64,000 nt of DNA from Viscum album (GCA_963277665.1 OY728137.1:1175546670-1175610669); one strand, 5' to 3'; shown: positions 23,580 to 35,633, counted from the first letter of the stretch. Notes: generated from the letters alone by a model not told the origin. Translations and numbers: made by a program.

Positions 23580-26500
23580 ACTACCAGTTCCCATTAGGTT
23601 GTAGAAAAGGAAGAGAACTTATCCATCCACCCTTACAGACATTGGATCTCCTATTCAACCTATCAAATATTCTAAGTTCTGACCTAATTCTCTCGATGCC
23701 AGGCGGTATCCATATGGTGACTGATTTCTAGCACCTTCTCAGTGAGATAGTCCCGAATGAGCATGTGTAGACCCTATGCATCCACCCCTCTAGCACATAG
23801 ACTATGCAGGTAGTGGTGAGGTGATCCCATTTGGTTTATCCACTATAGTTCTAGAGTTTTTTTGATGAAGTGCATGATCAAATTTCATGCATGAAATCAT
23901 GTATCCCGACTATCCTTGAACGCATCAGAATCATACTCATCTAGCTCCTCTGGGCCTATAGGTTCATACTCAGGAAATGAGATCAAGAATTAAGCAGTGG
24001 GATCCTCCTCTCACATCATGTCAGATGGTCTGGGATCCATGTCGTGAGGTTGGTCATCATCACTTGAACCCACCTCGATGATGTTGTCCTTTCCATCCCC
24101 AAGTTTTTTCCTATAAATAACATCTCTAATATCCATAATTGACTGATTACCAAAGGCCATGACCTGGTCAGATCTGACACCTGGCTCCATATGGACCGAC
24201 ACCCCTGTTGGGAAAGGGATCCTAGATGCTATCCCAGAAGATCTAAACATGATCCATAGTAGAGGGCCCGCTTCCCCCATCACTATTCAGATGGGAAGCA
24301 AGTTAGTCAATCTAATTAAGAAATAACAGAGATGGTTTTGTAAGAAAAAAACTAATGCAAGCTGAGCAGTGACCCATCCTCTTCTTATGTTGTTGTTGTT
24401 GGGATACCAGGACATGAACCCCATATAATATTGAGGGCTCTGAAGATTCCTAGGTGGAAAATCTACCCTCTTCAACACTAATTGGCCTCGCAATTGCCAT
24501 TCCCCAGACACAGATCCTAGGGTTTGGGTCTCTTCACTTGCTATTGTTTCACCATCCTCGTCAGTAGGGGGCCCTTGCATAAAGTAATCCTGTGAAAACA
24601 TATGTCAGTAAAGGAATCTATATCAATCACAAGGAAGGTAATATAACATAGGAATGAGTTAAATCTTACTTCTAGAGGTTTAGTAAATCCCTATAGGGAA
24701 GTCTCCTCTAAGGCTACAACCTCACCTTCCTCCAGGGGGATACCTTCATTGGAATTCCCCCCTAGGATCCATCCGATTCACCAAGAAATGGATATCACTC
24801 CACCATATCAGCTGATGATAGATTTGTAGGAGAGGTCATGTCCATCAGTACCCTCACTCGATATGTCATTAGATGCGCAGTGCCCTGAGAGTGCACCAGG
24901 TCCTCCAAATCTGCCATATATCACGCCCCTTTGACCAATACATGAGAAATCCACCTTTGGAATGACCAATGCTGACCAGATCCATCTCATACCTATTGAT
25001 GTGGTCCCACATTTTTCCATTTTCAAGTAAATATTGGTTGAAATTCTAAGTTTCCCATGACTCATGATAGAAAACATCCTCAGGAATGTCCACACCACAT
25101 AGTCGCTTCCCAAGATCTTAGGGTGGTATCCTATAGAATCCTATTGATAGAACCCTTCCTCTTGAGTCTGTCTGACTAGTGTTGTCTCCCCTCTTTAATC
25201 CCTGGTCGGTGAAGGTATCTGAACTACTGGTTCCACTACTGCAGCTCCGCTACCATGATATGCATCATTCCTACCCCCATGGTTCTCCCTTTACACTATC
25301 CATCCTCGAACCCAAGGTAGAAGGGCCACTCCCTCATTGGCCCGAATGGTCCACTACTTCAACGTCTCTCCCAGGTAGGTTGCTTCCCAGATCTTCGCAT
25401 ACTCATGAACCATCCCATATGGTATAGTGGGTGGAGGTAGTTCATTCCACATTTTTCTATCATTCCATGTGAACATGATCCAGATCTACCTCATTACAAA
25501 CAGATGATTTTCATGTTTTACTCCAAAATATAACTTTGGATTTAGTCTCTTTAGGTACCTGAACTACCTCGTGAAACAATACAGGTTTTATGGTCCTCAT
25601 ATTGGTTCATAGTCCACTATCGCCACTAGCACTCCACCTCAGAAGGCCAAAAGATATGACCGCTGTTCTTCAATCCCTATGCCATCATCAGTTATCACCC
25701 CCATCAGTAGAGGGAATGAGTGAAAGATGGATCTGTCTTCCTGACTGACCCTACTCCGCACGTCCATTAATCCTAGATTGAATGGAAAACTCTTCATGAT
25801 GTTTAGGACCACTGGTAAGAAGTTTATCTCAGAAGAGGATATATGATTTGGGTATTCATATCCTCCCATGTTCTCTGCCACCCAATTGTACAGAAAGTAA
25901 AGTGGCCTACACACGTGAAGTGGATTCTTTCCCTCACAGACATTCCAAATCACTTTTTATAGCTTTTATAGCACTAGGACCCTTAGATTGATATTCTACC
26001 CAGTCACCAGCATTACTTCCATGATAAATGTGCTAGTCCATACCCCCATGTGGGCATCTATTACAGAAAGAATCCACCCATAGATAAGCACCATAATAAA
26101 CCCATCCAACCTAAATATTAGTTAAGGCTTGGTATTGAAACTGAACCCCCATAATTGCCACCATCTATCCTCCAATATCCAACAGTAGGATCTATCCTTT
26201 CCTTGTTGAACTCCCCTTGGACAAGTGTGGGGATTTATCGGTAGTTTAATGGGTGATTCTTCCTCCTCAGTAGGCACCTCCACTGGGAAGTTCAAAAAGT
26301 GGCTGAACCACTGTTTGAAATGGACACCCCATCACCTATATATCCTTTACAGTGCCTGGAATAAGATCCAAAAATTCCTTTGCTAGACGTAGAATCTGCT
26401 CCTCATATTCACATACATTCTCTGCAGGGAGGAATTCATCATACATTACCCCTAGAATCATGATCATAGAAATATGAAGGAGGTCTTAGAAGATGATGCT

Positions 26501-27300
26501 GACCTTCCCATGATGTAGATGGAATGTGTTGGTGTACGATGACCATCTGCTCAGCAGTTCTAATATGATATCCTTCGACTGGTAGAAATGGAAATGGGAG
26601 ACCTATTATGCTTCATAAAGACCTACCCACTTCAGTTCTTCCCTAAACTCTACACAATATGCACACACCCAATAGGACCGGGCCTACTCATAAGTGAAGT
26701 TTCTACCCTGGCGCAGATCCCAATCATCAGTCCATCCCTTCTTTGGGTTTCCCAAGCCCGCCTTAATGATTGTATTGTATTGAAAAGGAGATTCTTGAGC
26801 CACCAGCGAATTCCCAAAAATGTATTTGGAGTGGTTGTAGATATATTTGGCCATAATGGGGGTGTGATCCTTCCAGATATGACCATCAGTAGCCCTATTC
26901 CACTGGTACTTCCCTGGTGTGGCTCTAAACTAGTAGGTCAGTCCGTCTTTGCTTTACAGTGGGATAAAGTCACCATCTCTTAGAAAAAATACAAAAAAAT
27001 ACAACCTATTTCATATGGGGTAGTCTTTTTGGGATTCTGAAAATAGTTCTAGAAATGATTCATGGTTGAGTGGCTTTAGATACAATCCTCGATCAGAATT
27101 TTATTCACCATTACTTCTCTCCAGGCAGCATCTGCAAGAACCTCTCTAGCAGCTTCCTGAGTGGACATTGATCTCAAACTTAGGAAATTTTCTAAACTTG
27201 TTTGCGAAGAACATCCATGGAGCACCAGTTCATGTAGAATTCTTGAACTCGATGTATGTCGTGAAGGAGTAGTGGATCGAGATACCCCGATTAACTAGAA
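23580..27300 (-). pseudogene. Plant mobile domain (PMD, aminotransferase-like) gene, decayed
   Basis: Minus-strand reading gives a long degenerate protein. Near 26,500-26,540 it encodes T-N-T-F-H-L-H-H-G-K-V, followed by a DLLHISMIMILG stretch. This is the FHLPxGExTxTLxDVxxLxGLP-type core of plant mobile domains. The start of the coding stretch lies near 27,200-27,290. A YMGFMSWYPNN segment near 24,390-24,425 matches the terminal WY block of the domain, and an acidic SSDDDQPHD stretch follows near 24,050. The coiled-coil tail lies beyond element B in 11,157-12,931. Stops and shifts are frequent. PMD proteins occur in transposable elements and as host genes; which this was cannot be told. No integrase or transposase core was recognised beside it. 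Confidence 0.6.
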
Positions 27301-27427
27301 AGAATTCCCAGCAAAGGACCATAAAACCCAGTTCACAAAGGTATGTTCACAGGGGTGAAGAAGATTTTTGAAAAGAGAGGTGAATAGGTTCACATAGATC
27401 CAATATAGATAATGGCCCCCTTGTGCA

Positions 27428-27436
27428 CTATTTATA
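27428..27436 (-). promoter_or_regulatory. TATA box facing the PMD pseudogene
   Basis: Minus-strand TATAAATAG about 130-230 bases upstream of the first PMD-like coding sequence. Its position and perfect plant consensus suggest it was the PMD promoter. Confidence 0.45.
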
Positions 27437-27880
27437 TGAATTGGGCTGAATGAACTTCACGACGACCTATGCCCCGCGTGCATCCTGAGCTCGATTCGAG
27501 ATCATTCAGTGTTTGGAAATTTACCCTTGAAATCTGACCCTAATTTTTATATCACCTCCCATTCTGAAGGGGGCATTTCTTAGTGCCAAAATTCATGCTA
27601 CTAGAGAATTTGAGGAGTATACGACTAGTTTCAAGCCAATCTAGTCACAAATGACCCCAAAATTTATCAAAGGAGTCTGTCTCGTGAATCTTCTTCATGG
27701 AGACCCCTCCCCACCATGAGTGTATGAAGATGGATGATGGTAATCTCACGAGTCTGACAAACCCCTGAAACTACATGAACATATTTATCAGATAGCTTCA
27801 TGAGTCTAATGGAGCTGTGTCCCTTCACGATGCATTTTTTCTTCGCGGCATGCATTTGAGCATCACAAGACCCAGTTTCC

Positions 27881-27889
27881 TATAAATAG
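27881..27889 (+). promoter_or_regulatory. Plus-strand TATA box in the PMD upstream region
   Basis: TATAAATAG facing right, followed by an A/C-rich leader-like stretch. No plus-strand gene was found downstream, so the transcript, if any, is unknown. With the minus-strand box at 27,428 it forms a divergent pair about 450 bases apart. Confidence 0.35.
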
Positions 27890-27948
27890 TCAGCACACCC
27901 CACCACAAAAGCATGATTACCCAAAATTTTCACCTTCTGATCTCCCAT

Positions 27949-28206
27949 TTCACGAAGCACCCGATCACTGCGTACTAGAGAGAAAAATGAATCTCCCCAA
28001 ATATTGGATCATTGAAATACCCCATTTCCTTTTTTCATAAATTCCCCTTCTTATGGTAAGGATTCTCTTAGTGATGGTCCATGCCTTTCATGAAGGAAGG
28101 AGTCCCTTTGGGTTTCTCAAGGTTTCACAGAGCATTCATCCTTCGTGAAGCACTCTTCCCTTGATCAAGGACTTCATGACATGGTAGGGTCGTCCTACTT
28201 CATGAA
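27949..28206. promoter_or_regulatory. Cluster of TTCnnGAA (heat-shock-element-like) palindromes
   Basis: Exact TTCnnGAA at 27,949-27,956, 28,087-28,094, 28,142-28,149 and 28,199-28,206, with partial copies between (ttcttcgaaaag near 28,213). This is the core module of plant heat-shock elements, but the spacing is not the tight three-module array of proven elements. They may simply be a degenerate repeat built on cttcatgaag. Confidence 0.35.
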
Positions 28207-28866
28207 GCTCCTTTCTTCGAAAAGCCCCTTCCCTCCATGAAGAACCTCTATGTGAGGACCCTTGATTTACGATACCCTCTTTTTTATTGACCTCTATGAT
28301 TTTATGTAGTGACTTATTGGTCCCTCATGTGGTGTTCCTTATTTCGTTTCTTCACCTATTACTTTTTCTCATATGTACGCTAATTACTATTGCTTTTTTT
28401 GCATAGCTATGCTAACATGGACCCCATGAATGACCACTCATCAACATCACCCCCTTCAGGCATTTCTGATGCCTCCCCTTACCCAAGTGTGGGTGGGTAT
28501 CAGTTATGTATGTCTATATGTGAGGAGTGAGTTCTCCCCCATCCGAGCCATAGGTCATTAAACTTCCTAGCACCAAAATACTCAACACATGTTGTTAAAC
28601 TGTGGTCATCCCTTGCGTGGAAAGTCCAAAAGGATTAGATAGGGGTTAGTAATTGGGAACCTTTCACTTACCACCTTCTCAATCCACTATCCCTCTCCCT
28701 TTGAGATTTGTCGCCATGTAAACCTCGATCAGTCTCCATATAAGTCCCGACACACCTTTGATAGGGTGCTCTGTATATGACTAAAATGGAATGAGATCTT
28801 TCTTACATGAAATAAGATTATTCTTATACAACAAGAAATCCTCCTTGGGATGCTTCCATGTGTAAT

Positions 28867-29028
28867 CCCCACTCCATCCAATGAACTACATAGATTTTGA
28901 TCCCTATCTTCTATATAGGGTATATAGGATGCCTCTATGAGGCTCAATACCAAAAAACGATAAACTTTAGTTCCCCCATCATAGGGGTGAACCTCCCTGA
29001 TCCACTCTCAGCGGTGTCTAGATCAGCC
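28867..29028 (+). repeat. Direct repeat, copy 1
   Basis: About 160 bases starting ccccactccatccaatgaac, repeated 714 bases downstream at 29,581-29,742 with scattered differences; both end in a tccactctcag-ggtgt block. Confidence 0.7.
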
Positions 29029-29580
29029 CCTATATGGGCCTCCTCATTAGGTGTAAGTCCCATAATTACCTTATCTTAACTATGTAGACTTTTATTCCCA
29101 ACCAATTGGGATACATAGGAATCCTCTATGAGGTCTAATCCCATCATCCATATCCATCCTGATCTCCTCTGGGTCGTATCCATGGTAAGATCAATCCCTT
29201 CACCTGGGAGACATTATCTCTTTCAAGACCATTGGGATACTTTTATGCATAATCTCCATGAAACCCTTTCAGAACTATGTAGAATTTGATTCCCAACCAA
29301 CTAGGATATGTAGGAAACCTCCCTAAGGTTTAATTCTAACACCCTCAACAACCCATCCATTCTATCCATTTCTACCACTTTCTTCATATCTTTCTTGATT
29401 CTTACCCAGGCTGCCACATCCCAGTGAGAACACATCATCCATATGAGACGTCTCAGTGCATAATTTCCATTCATCCACATTATCACTGCTTATAGAAGCA
29501 TCCGGGCAGTGTCAGTGCATAAGACCCACACAATCCAAGCTAGAGAAATCCTATTGGGATGGGTAGTCTCAGTGCATAAG

Positions 29581-29742
29581 CCCCACTCCATCCAATGAAC
29601 TGCATATGTTTTGATCCCTGTATTATATATAGGGTACATAGTAATACTCTTCAAGGTTAAATCCCAACCAATGGTAAACCTTGGTGTCCCCCTCATTGGG
29701 GTATAACTCCTTGATCCACTCTCAGTGGTGTCCAGATTAGCC
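29581..29742 (+). repeat. Direct repeat, copy 2
   Basis: Second copy of the 28,867-29,028 unit. The sequence between the copies holds further diverged members of the same family. Confidence 0.7.
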
Positions 29743-30662
29743 TTCATGGTGTGAAACCTTCCCTTTATGGGACACACCACTATCGGGTCTTCCCTTATAG
29801 GTCGTTTTGATCCATCCTTCTAGTAAATCTTCCAGGTGATCTCTCTTAGGGATGTAGATATCTAATACACTCCAATAAAGTGTTCTGATCAACCCGTTCT
29901 ATCTCTGCAAGATGTTAAACTCATAACCCTTTGTCCCTAGTAGATGTTAAACTCGTATCCAACCCCGTGTTAAACATGGGATGCCTGAGGAAAACCAAAA
30001 AATATGTGTCTCTAGAATAAAATAATCCACAATAGACTTGGGATTCCTTGAGTTTCTACACCCTTGAGAAACCCTCTTATGAGGAAGAATATAGGTGCTC
30101 CAATGTCCTAGTGTCCATACATGTCACTGATTCCCAATGTGACTACTCTCCTAACTGAAGGTTGATGCCCTATCAAGACCCCTTGGAATGCATAGAAAGA
30201 AGCATTGTAATTAATCATTATCCACAAAGAGATGGAATTGAGAATGAGTCTCATGAATTATGACTCAAATCTATGAGGGAGGCCTGGGCTAGGTGATGAA
30301 TTCTGACGAGGAATCCACGGAATTAGGAACCGACATCTCATCATCCCATTTAGATAAAGGAGAAAACATATCAGAATAAGTGATTAATGTCACCCGACTT
30401 TAGAAAGTGAGAATGCGTGGTACAATGCACCATAAATGAACGAAAACATGTGTGGGTGGAGCGCCCTAACAAAAGTATTAGAAACATGTAATTTACTTTC
30501 TTTCCTAATTTTCATGCATGAGTATTTTCTAAAAGATTAGAAGGATATAAACTTTAACAGGTTTCAGGGGTTAAGTTTTTAAAAATATTAAAACTGATAA
30601 AATTAAACAATTGATTCAACCCCACCCCCTTTTTGTTTTTATTCAATCCTTTTTAACTTTAA

Positions 30663-30675
30663 TCGGTATCAGAGG
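30663..30675 (+). other. Primer-binding site of element D (initiator Met-tRNA type)
   Basis: tcggtatcagagg resembles TGGTATCAGAGC, the usual complement of initiator Met-tRNA in plant copia elements. It lies 30-40 bases before the gag ATG. Confidence 0.6.
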
Positions 30676-30701
30676 GAAGGTTTCCTTGTTGAATCCTTAT
30701 C

Positions 30702-32760
30702 ATGGATAATATAAATTTTGTCAACAATAGAGGAATTCCTATATTTATTGGAAAAAATTATTATGCATGAAAAAATAGGATGATTCCTTATCTCCTATCT
30801 CTTATCTTGGAAGTTGTTGAGGCTGTTACAATTGGGTTTCCAGCTATTTAGAAAGATGCCCCACTAAATTTTGTTGAAAAGAGAAATATTGAAGTTGATG
30901 GAAAATATAGGAATGATATTCTTACGTCTCTATCAGAAAATGTTTACATAAAGGTTATGGGTCTCAAAACTTAAAAGAGTATATGGAATAAGTTGAAAAG
31001 TATTTTTGATAGGAATACCAAAGTGAAGGAAGAAAAGTTACGAATCTATCTTATTAAGTTTTAATACATAAGGATAAGAGAGGAAGAAACTATTAATGAA
31101 TAATTCACCAGGGTAAATGAAATTGTTTACAACATCAGAGGACTTGGAGAAGTTTCATAAGATTCTAAAATAGTGAAGAAACCTATAAGAAACTTTCTAG
31201 AAAGGTTTGATTATAAAATTTACACTTTATAAGAAAGAGATTATTTATCTCTTAATGAAATGCATAACTTTATTGTTTCTTATGAAATGAGAAAAGGTCC
31301 AATGTTAAAAAATAATATAAGAGATGAAATGGATTTTGAAGCTATGAGAAAAATGAAGATTCAAGATGTTGAAGCTGTTGATCCTTATGATTCCAAAGAT
31401 AAATAGGATGATGATTTGAATGATAAAATCATGTCTCTTATATCCAATAACTATCGAAGAGAAAGAATAAAGTATGAAGGTAAACCTCCTTTCAAATTTT
31501 TTGAGTGTGGTGAAATTGGAAATTTTGCTATGAATTGTCCCAAGAATAATTTTAGGGAATATCGAGATTATTTTGATGAGAAAATTGATAGAATAAGTGG
31601 AATAAATGTTAAAAAGAAGAAAAGTCATCCAAAAAATATAAGAATAAGTTTATTGGGAACAATAGAAGTATATTGAGTAAGAAAGATGAATTGGACTCAA
31701 ATGAAAATAATTATTCAGAAGATGAAAGTTAAGAAAATGTTAGAACATTCATTTAAAGAGTTGAAAAAATTCAAGACTTCTAAAATAGTGAAGAAGAAGT
31801 AGGCAATGCATATTACAGAGAATATCAGCTCAGAACATAACTTGTTGCATGTATTGAGAAAAAAAGATCTCCGAAGAAAGAAATTAGAATGATAAATAAA
31901 GTTAGTGGAAATGTTTTTGAAGGTGAAAAAGGTGTTGTAAAGTAAGAAGAAGAATACATCCATGTGATATTAATTTACAAAATTATAATTGACGAACATG
32001 GAAATATGGTTTAAGATCTCATTAAGAAGCTGACAGCTAAGGAAGAAGAATTTAACAAGTTTTAATCAAAACTTATCGAGTATAAAATTACCTTTAAGAA
32101 GATGAATGAAAACTTAAACAATTATTTTTAAGTAAAATCTGAGACTTCTAAAGTTGCTGTGAAAGTTCAAATTAAGAATCAGGTAAAATCCTTACCCATT
32201 AAAAATAATGTTTCATCTGATTTTTCAAATATTTAAGGTGAGAATAAAAGTATTGGGAAAGCATGGGTTGATAAGGGATATGGTAAAACTATCACATCTA
32301 TAAAAGTTAAAAACTACCTCAGTAGAAAAGATGGTCTACACCTATAGTACATTTGAGAAATAATAAATTATCAACCTCAAAAAGTTTCTACTGAGAAAGA
32401 TATTACTTCAATAGAATATCAAAATATGATGGTTATTTTTAGTGTTGTAGAATCTATGGGCATAATTCTTATAATTACTGACATAAATTATCTCTTATCA
32501 GAAGAAGTTTTGAGTAGAGTGGAAGAAATAGTGATCACTAGAATGAGTAACTTTCCTAAAGTTTAGAATGTTGAAAGAGTAAAAACTCAAGATGTTTGAA
32601 ATTTTCCAAAAAAAAACCAATTTTAATGTTTAGAAGATGTTTGTGGAAGATGTGACCAGGATAGTCATCATGAAAAAAGATATATGAAACTCCTTCCAGA
32701 ACAAGTTTCTTATGGTAGAAAAGAAAAACAAGCATGAAAAAAGAAAGAAAAATAAATAGA
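30702..32760 (+). pseudogene. gag of copia element D
   Basis: ATG at 30,702. The N-terminus reads as a copia capsid (IPIFIGKNYY, later IWNKLKSIFDRNTKVKEEK near 30,990). A zinc knuckle near 31,495-31,545 (FFECGEIGNFAMNCP) has lost the first Cys (now Phe) and the His (now Asn). A second knuckle-like motif with a YGHNS core occurs near 32,440 in another frame, after a Lys/Glu-rich helical stretch. Two knuckles separated by a long helical spacer are seen in some copia lineages. Many in-frame stops. Confidence 0.75.
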
Positions 32761-33900
32761 TTTTATTATTGATACTACCTTTAAATCATGTAAAAAGAGA
32801 AAACCATGTATAATTGACATTGGTTGGTCTTCTCACATGAAAAGTGACTTAAAAATAATGAAAAATTTTAAAAGTCATGATGGAGGAGATGTTAACTTTG
32901 GGAATGATAGTTATTTAAAAATCACAGGAATCAGAATGGTTGAGATTGAAGTTAAAAAGTTGAAATTCAAGGAAGTATTGTTTGTTGATGGAATAAAACA
33001 TAACTTAATTTGTGTAGGTAAAATTTTTGATGATGGAAAAGAAGTGATCTTCAAAAAATATTCTTGTGTTATTAAAAGTGTGAAAGATGGGAAAGTTATT
33101 ACAAAAGGAGAAATAACCAGTGGGAATCACTTCCAAATAAGAGAATTTAATAACTTATGTTAATTAAGTGATGAAGTTGAAAGTAAGTTGTGGAACTGAA
33201 TAATTTTCAACCTTGGGAAGAAAAACATGAACAATATTTCTAAGGTTGATGTTATTCAAAATTTTCTAGAATTTAAAACACGATAAGAAGATGTTTGTGT
33301 AACTTATTAGAAAGGTAAGATGACAAATAAGAGTCATAGGAGAGTTGATATTTAGTCCACCATACCTCTTGAACTTATATATTATGATTTATGTGGGACA
33401 AAGAGATATCAATAAAAAAGGGTATTTGTACTTCATCACTTTTATTGATGATTTATCTCGAATGATAAAGTTCATGTTTATGAAATGCAAGTTAGAGGAT
33501 ATAGAAATGTTTATAGTCTTCAAAAAAGAAGTTGAGAAATAAATGGGGGTTTATATAAAGAATTTGAGAATAGATAATAGAATAGAATTTACAAGAAATA
33601 ATTTTGAAAATTATCTTAGAAATTATGGTATTAAACATTAGTATAGTGATCCATATACCCCACAATAAAATGGAGTAGTAGAAAGGAATAATAGAAGTTT
33701 GGTAGCAATGAGAAGAAACATGTTAGTAGAATAAAAAATTTCAAATTTATACCGGAGAGAAACTGTTAGTACTTCTATACATGTTCAGAATAGATGTTTA
33801 TTAAGTCTATAATTTAACATGAAGTCTTATGAAATGTGGTTTGACAAGAAACCTTCATTTAATTACTTAAAAGTTTTTGTAAGTCCATTTTTACTTAAAA
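32761..33900 (+). pseudogene. Protease and integrase of copia element D
   Basis: Protease is recognisable at 32,780-33,160: the catalytic D-S-G is D-I-G in a context IIDIGWSSHM, followed by VNFGND and a KHNLICVGKIFDDG block. The integrase follows: a YFITFIDDLSRM motif (near 33,430) and a degraded LRIDNRIEF motif near 33,563. Then comes a TPQ-stop-NGVVERNN motif near 33,658-33,690, where CAA has become TAA. Stops and shifts are spread throughout. Confidence 0.8.
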
Positions 33901-34699
33901 TCAAAAATCCAAATTTGGAAAAGTTTGATGAGAAAGCTAAGGAATGATATTTTATGGGTTATTAACCCAATGGAAAAAGTTAAAAATGTTGGAATAAACG
34001 TTTAAAAAAGTTGGTGGACTCATATGATGTGAAATTTATTGAGAATCAATCATCTTTAACAAAAGTTTCTAGGAATTTTAAGGAAGAAAAACTAAAAGTT
34101 CCTAACGAAAATGAAAGTGATAAAAGTAATGTGAAAGAATATTTAGATGAATCATGAGATGAGGAAAATGAATAAGTAATAAGAACTTTGAAATTTACTA
34201 CTTTAAAAAAACATGTTGATACGAAAAATATTATTGATAATTAAAAGGCTCTAGTTCAGACCAGAAGAAATATGATATTAGAAAATCAAACTTCAATCAT
34301 CTCAAAATTTGAACCAGAATCAGTTTCATGAGCTATTAAACATAAAGAATAAGTGAATTATATGAATAAAGAGTTGTATCAAATTGAGAAAAATTAAACT
34401 TGGTAACTTGTTCCATGTACAAAAGGTAAAAATGTTATTGGAAAAAAATGGGTTTATAGAAATAAGTTGAATGAACATGGATAAGTTTCAAGAAATAAAG
34501 ATAGGCTTGTTTGTAAAAGATATGCACATGTGGAAGGTGTGTATTTTGATGAAACTTTTTTCCTAGTTTTAAAGTTAGAAAATATTAGAATGTTTCTAAC
34601 AGTGGCTACTCACCGTAATTACAAAGTTTATCATATGGATGAAAAGTCATTAATTCTCAATGGAGAAATTGAAGTAGAAGTCCACATTGAACAATCTAA
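33901..34699 (+). pseudogene. Reverse transcriptase N-terminus of copia element D, truncated
   Basis: After a degenerate acidic linker (33,950-34,330) the RT starts near 34,350. GKKWVYRNKLNEHG, then VEGVYFDETFF, and YHMDEKSLILNGEIEVEV near 34,628-34,690 match copia RT motifs up to the IEQ block. Coding similarity then ends at the element C boundary. Confidence 0.82.
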
Positions 34700-34836
34700 T
34701 GACCCAGACCTTTTGGCCCATTACTTTGCAAAAAATCTCATTTTTTAGGTGTTTGAGGGTAGTATGAGGTGTTTTTGGGACTTGTGAGTCATTCCAATGG
34801 TGTTTCATTTCAATAGTTTTCTAAATTTCTAGTTTT

Positions 34837-35158
34837 CTAATGGTGACTCATCCTAGCAGTGAATTGTTTGGCGGTGACTCATATATGGTGACTCATCTAG
34901 AGGTGAATCGTTTGGAAGTGACTCATCTAGAGGTGAATCATATGGATGTGACTTGTATGGTGGTGACTAATCTGGCAGTGACTTGTCTGGCAGTGACTCC
35001 TCTGACAGTGACTCATTTTGAGGTGAATCATCCTAGGGCTAACTCATCTGGTAGTGACTCACCTGAAAATGATTCATTTGGTGGTGACTCATCTGGTGGT
35101 GACTCATTTGTCAGTGAATTGTCTAGTGGCGACTCTTTGTGTGGTGACTCATTTCAAT
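34837..35158 (+). repeat. 15-bp minisatellite with nine TGACTCA motifs in the C 5' LTR
   Basis: Units of about 15 bases close to ggtgactcatctggt, in near-perfect phase over some 320 bases. I count nine exact TGACTCA and several one-base variants. TGACTCA is the GCN4/AP-1-like site bound by plant bZIP factors. It lies upstream of the TATA box, where an enhancer would sit. The 106-residue open frame across it is a by-product of the period being a multiple of three. Confidence 0.8.
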
Positions 35159-35633
35159 AGTTTTCCATTTTTCCAGAATTTTCCATTTTTCCCACTTTTA
35201 CATATTTTTTGATGAAAAATGATTTTAATGACTTAATTAATGATTTTAAGGCCTTTTAAAAATGGACCAATCATATCTTTATTTTTATAAAATTTCAAAA
35301 TCCTTCTAAATGTTTAAAATACATGGTCTTGATGATATCCTCTTTAATCGCAATTCAAAACTGTATTTAATTCTGAGCATTCAGGATCTAATATTTCTAA
35401 AGAAAATAGCCTTCCTTCTCTATTTTGGTCTAGATTTTTCTTGAGAGAAAATGTCTCAAATCCTTCTTCCTTGGAGTCAAGTAACTTGGTTGCTACAGTT
35501 ATTATGTTTTTTCCCTGTAGATTTTTTTGCTATACGTGCACCTCTTTTTTTGGCACAATAAGGTTGTGTCGATCAAATTTCTTCCAGGTAGGATTTCCTT
35601 CATCTTTCTTGATTTTGTATCATGCGGGATGGG

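Larger units (their letters stand above)
28300..30655. other. Repeat-rich interval without recognised genes
   Basis: Contains variants of a phrase of the type tatgtagantttgattccc followed by ccaaccaa and ggatannntagga, near 28,890, 29,083, 29,275 and 29,607, plus agatgttaaactc phrases near 29,900-29,970. A related phrase occurs at about 11,228-11,270 beside element A. This raises the possibility that these are terminal parts of the same old element that held the PMD gene. The 5' LTR of copia element D probably occupies the right end, but its start could not be fixed. No coding similarity on either strand. Confidence 0.45.
30656..34699 (+). mobile_element. Element D: Ty1/copia retrotransposon, 5' part only, truncated by element C
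   Basis: Primer site, gag, protease, integrase and the start of reverse transcriptase in the Ty1/copia order (integrase before RT). It is very AT-rich with dozens of stops, many at positions where the family has Gln, consistent with CAA to TAA decay. It stops inside RT at 34,699, where the LTR of element C begins; the rest should lie to the right of C, outside the window. The 5' LTR upstream of 30,656 is likely but its start is not resolved. Confidence 0.85.

Noticed and set aside
34840..35160. ORF of 106 codons rich in VTHL and GGDS repeats
   Set aside because: Created by the 15-bp minisatellite whose period is a multiple of three; similar frames appear at 59,754-60,154 in the other LTR.
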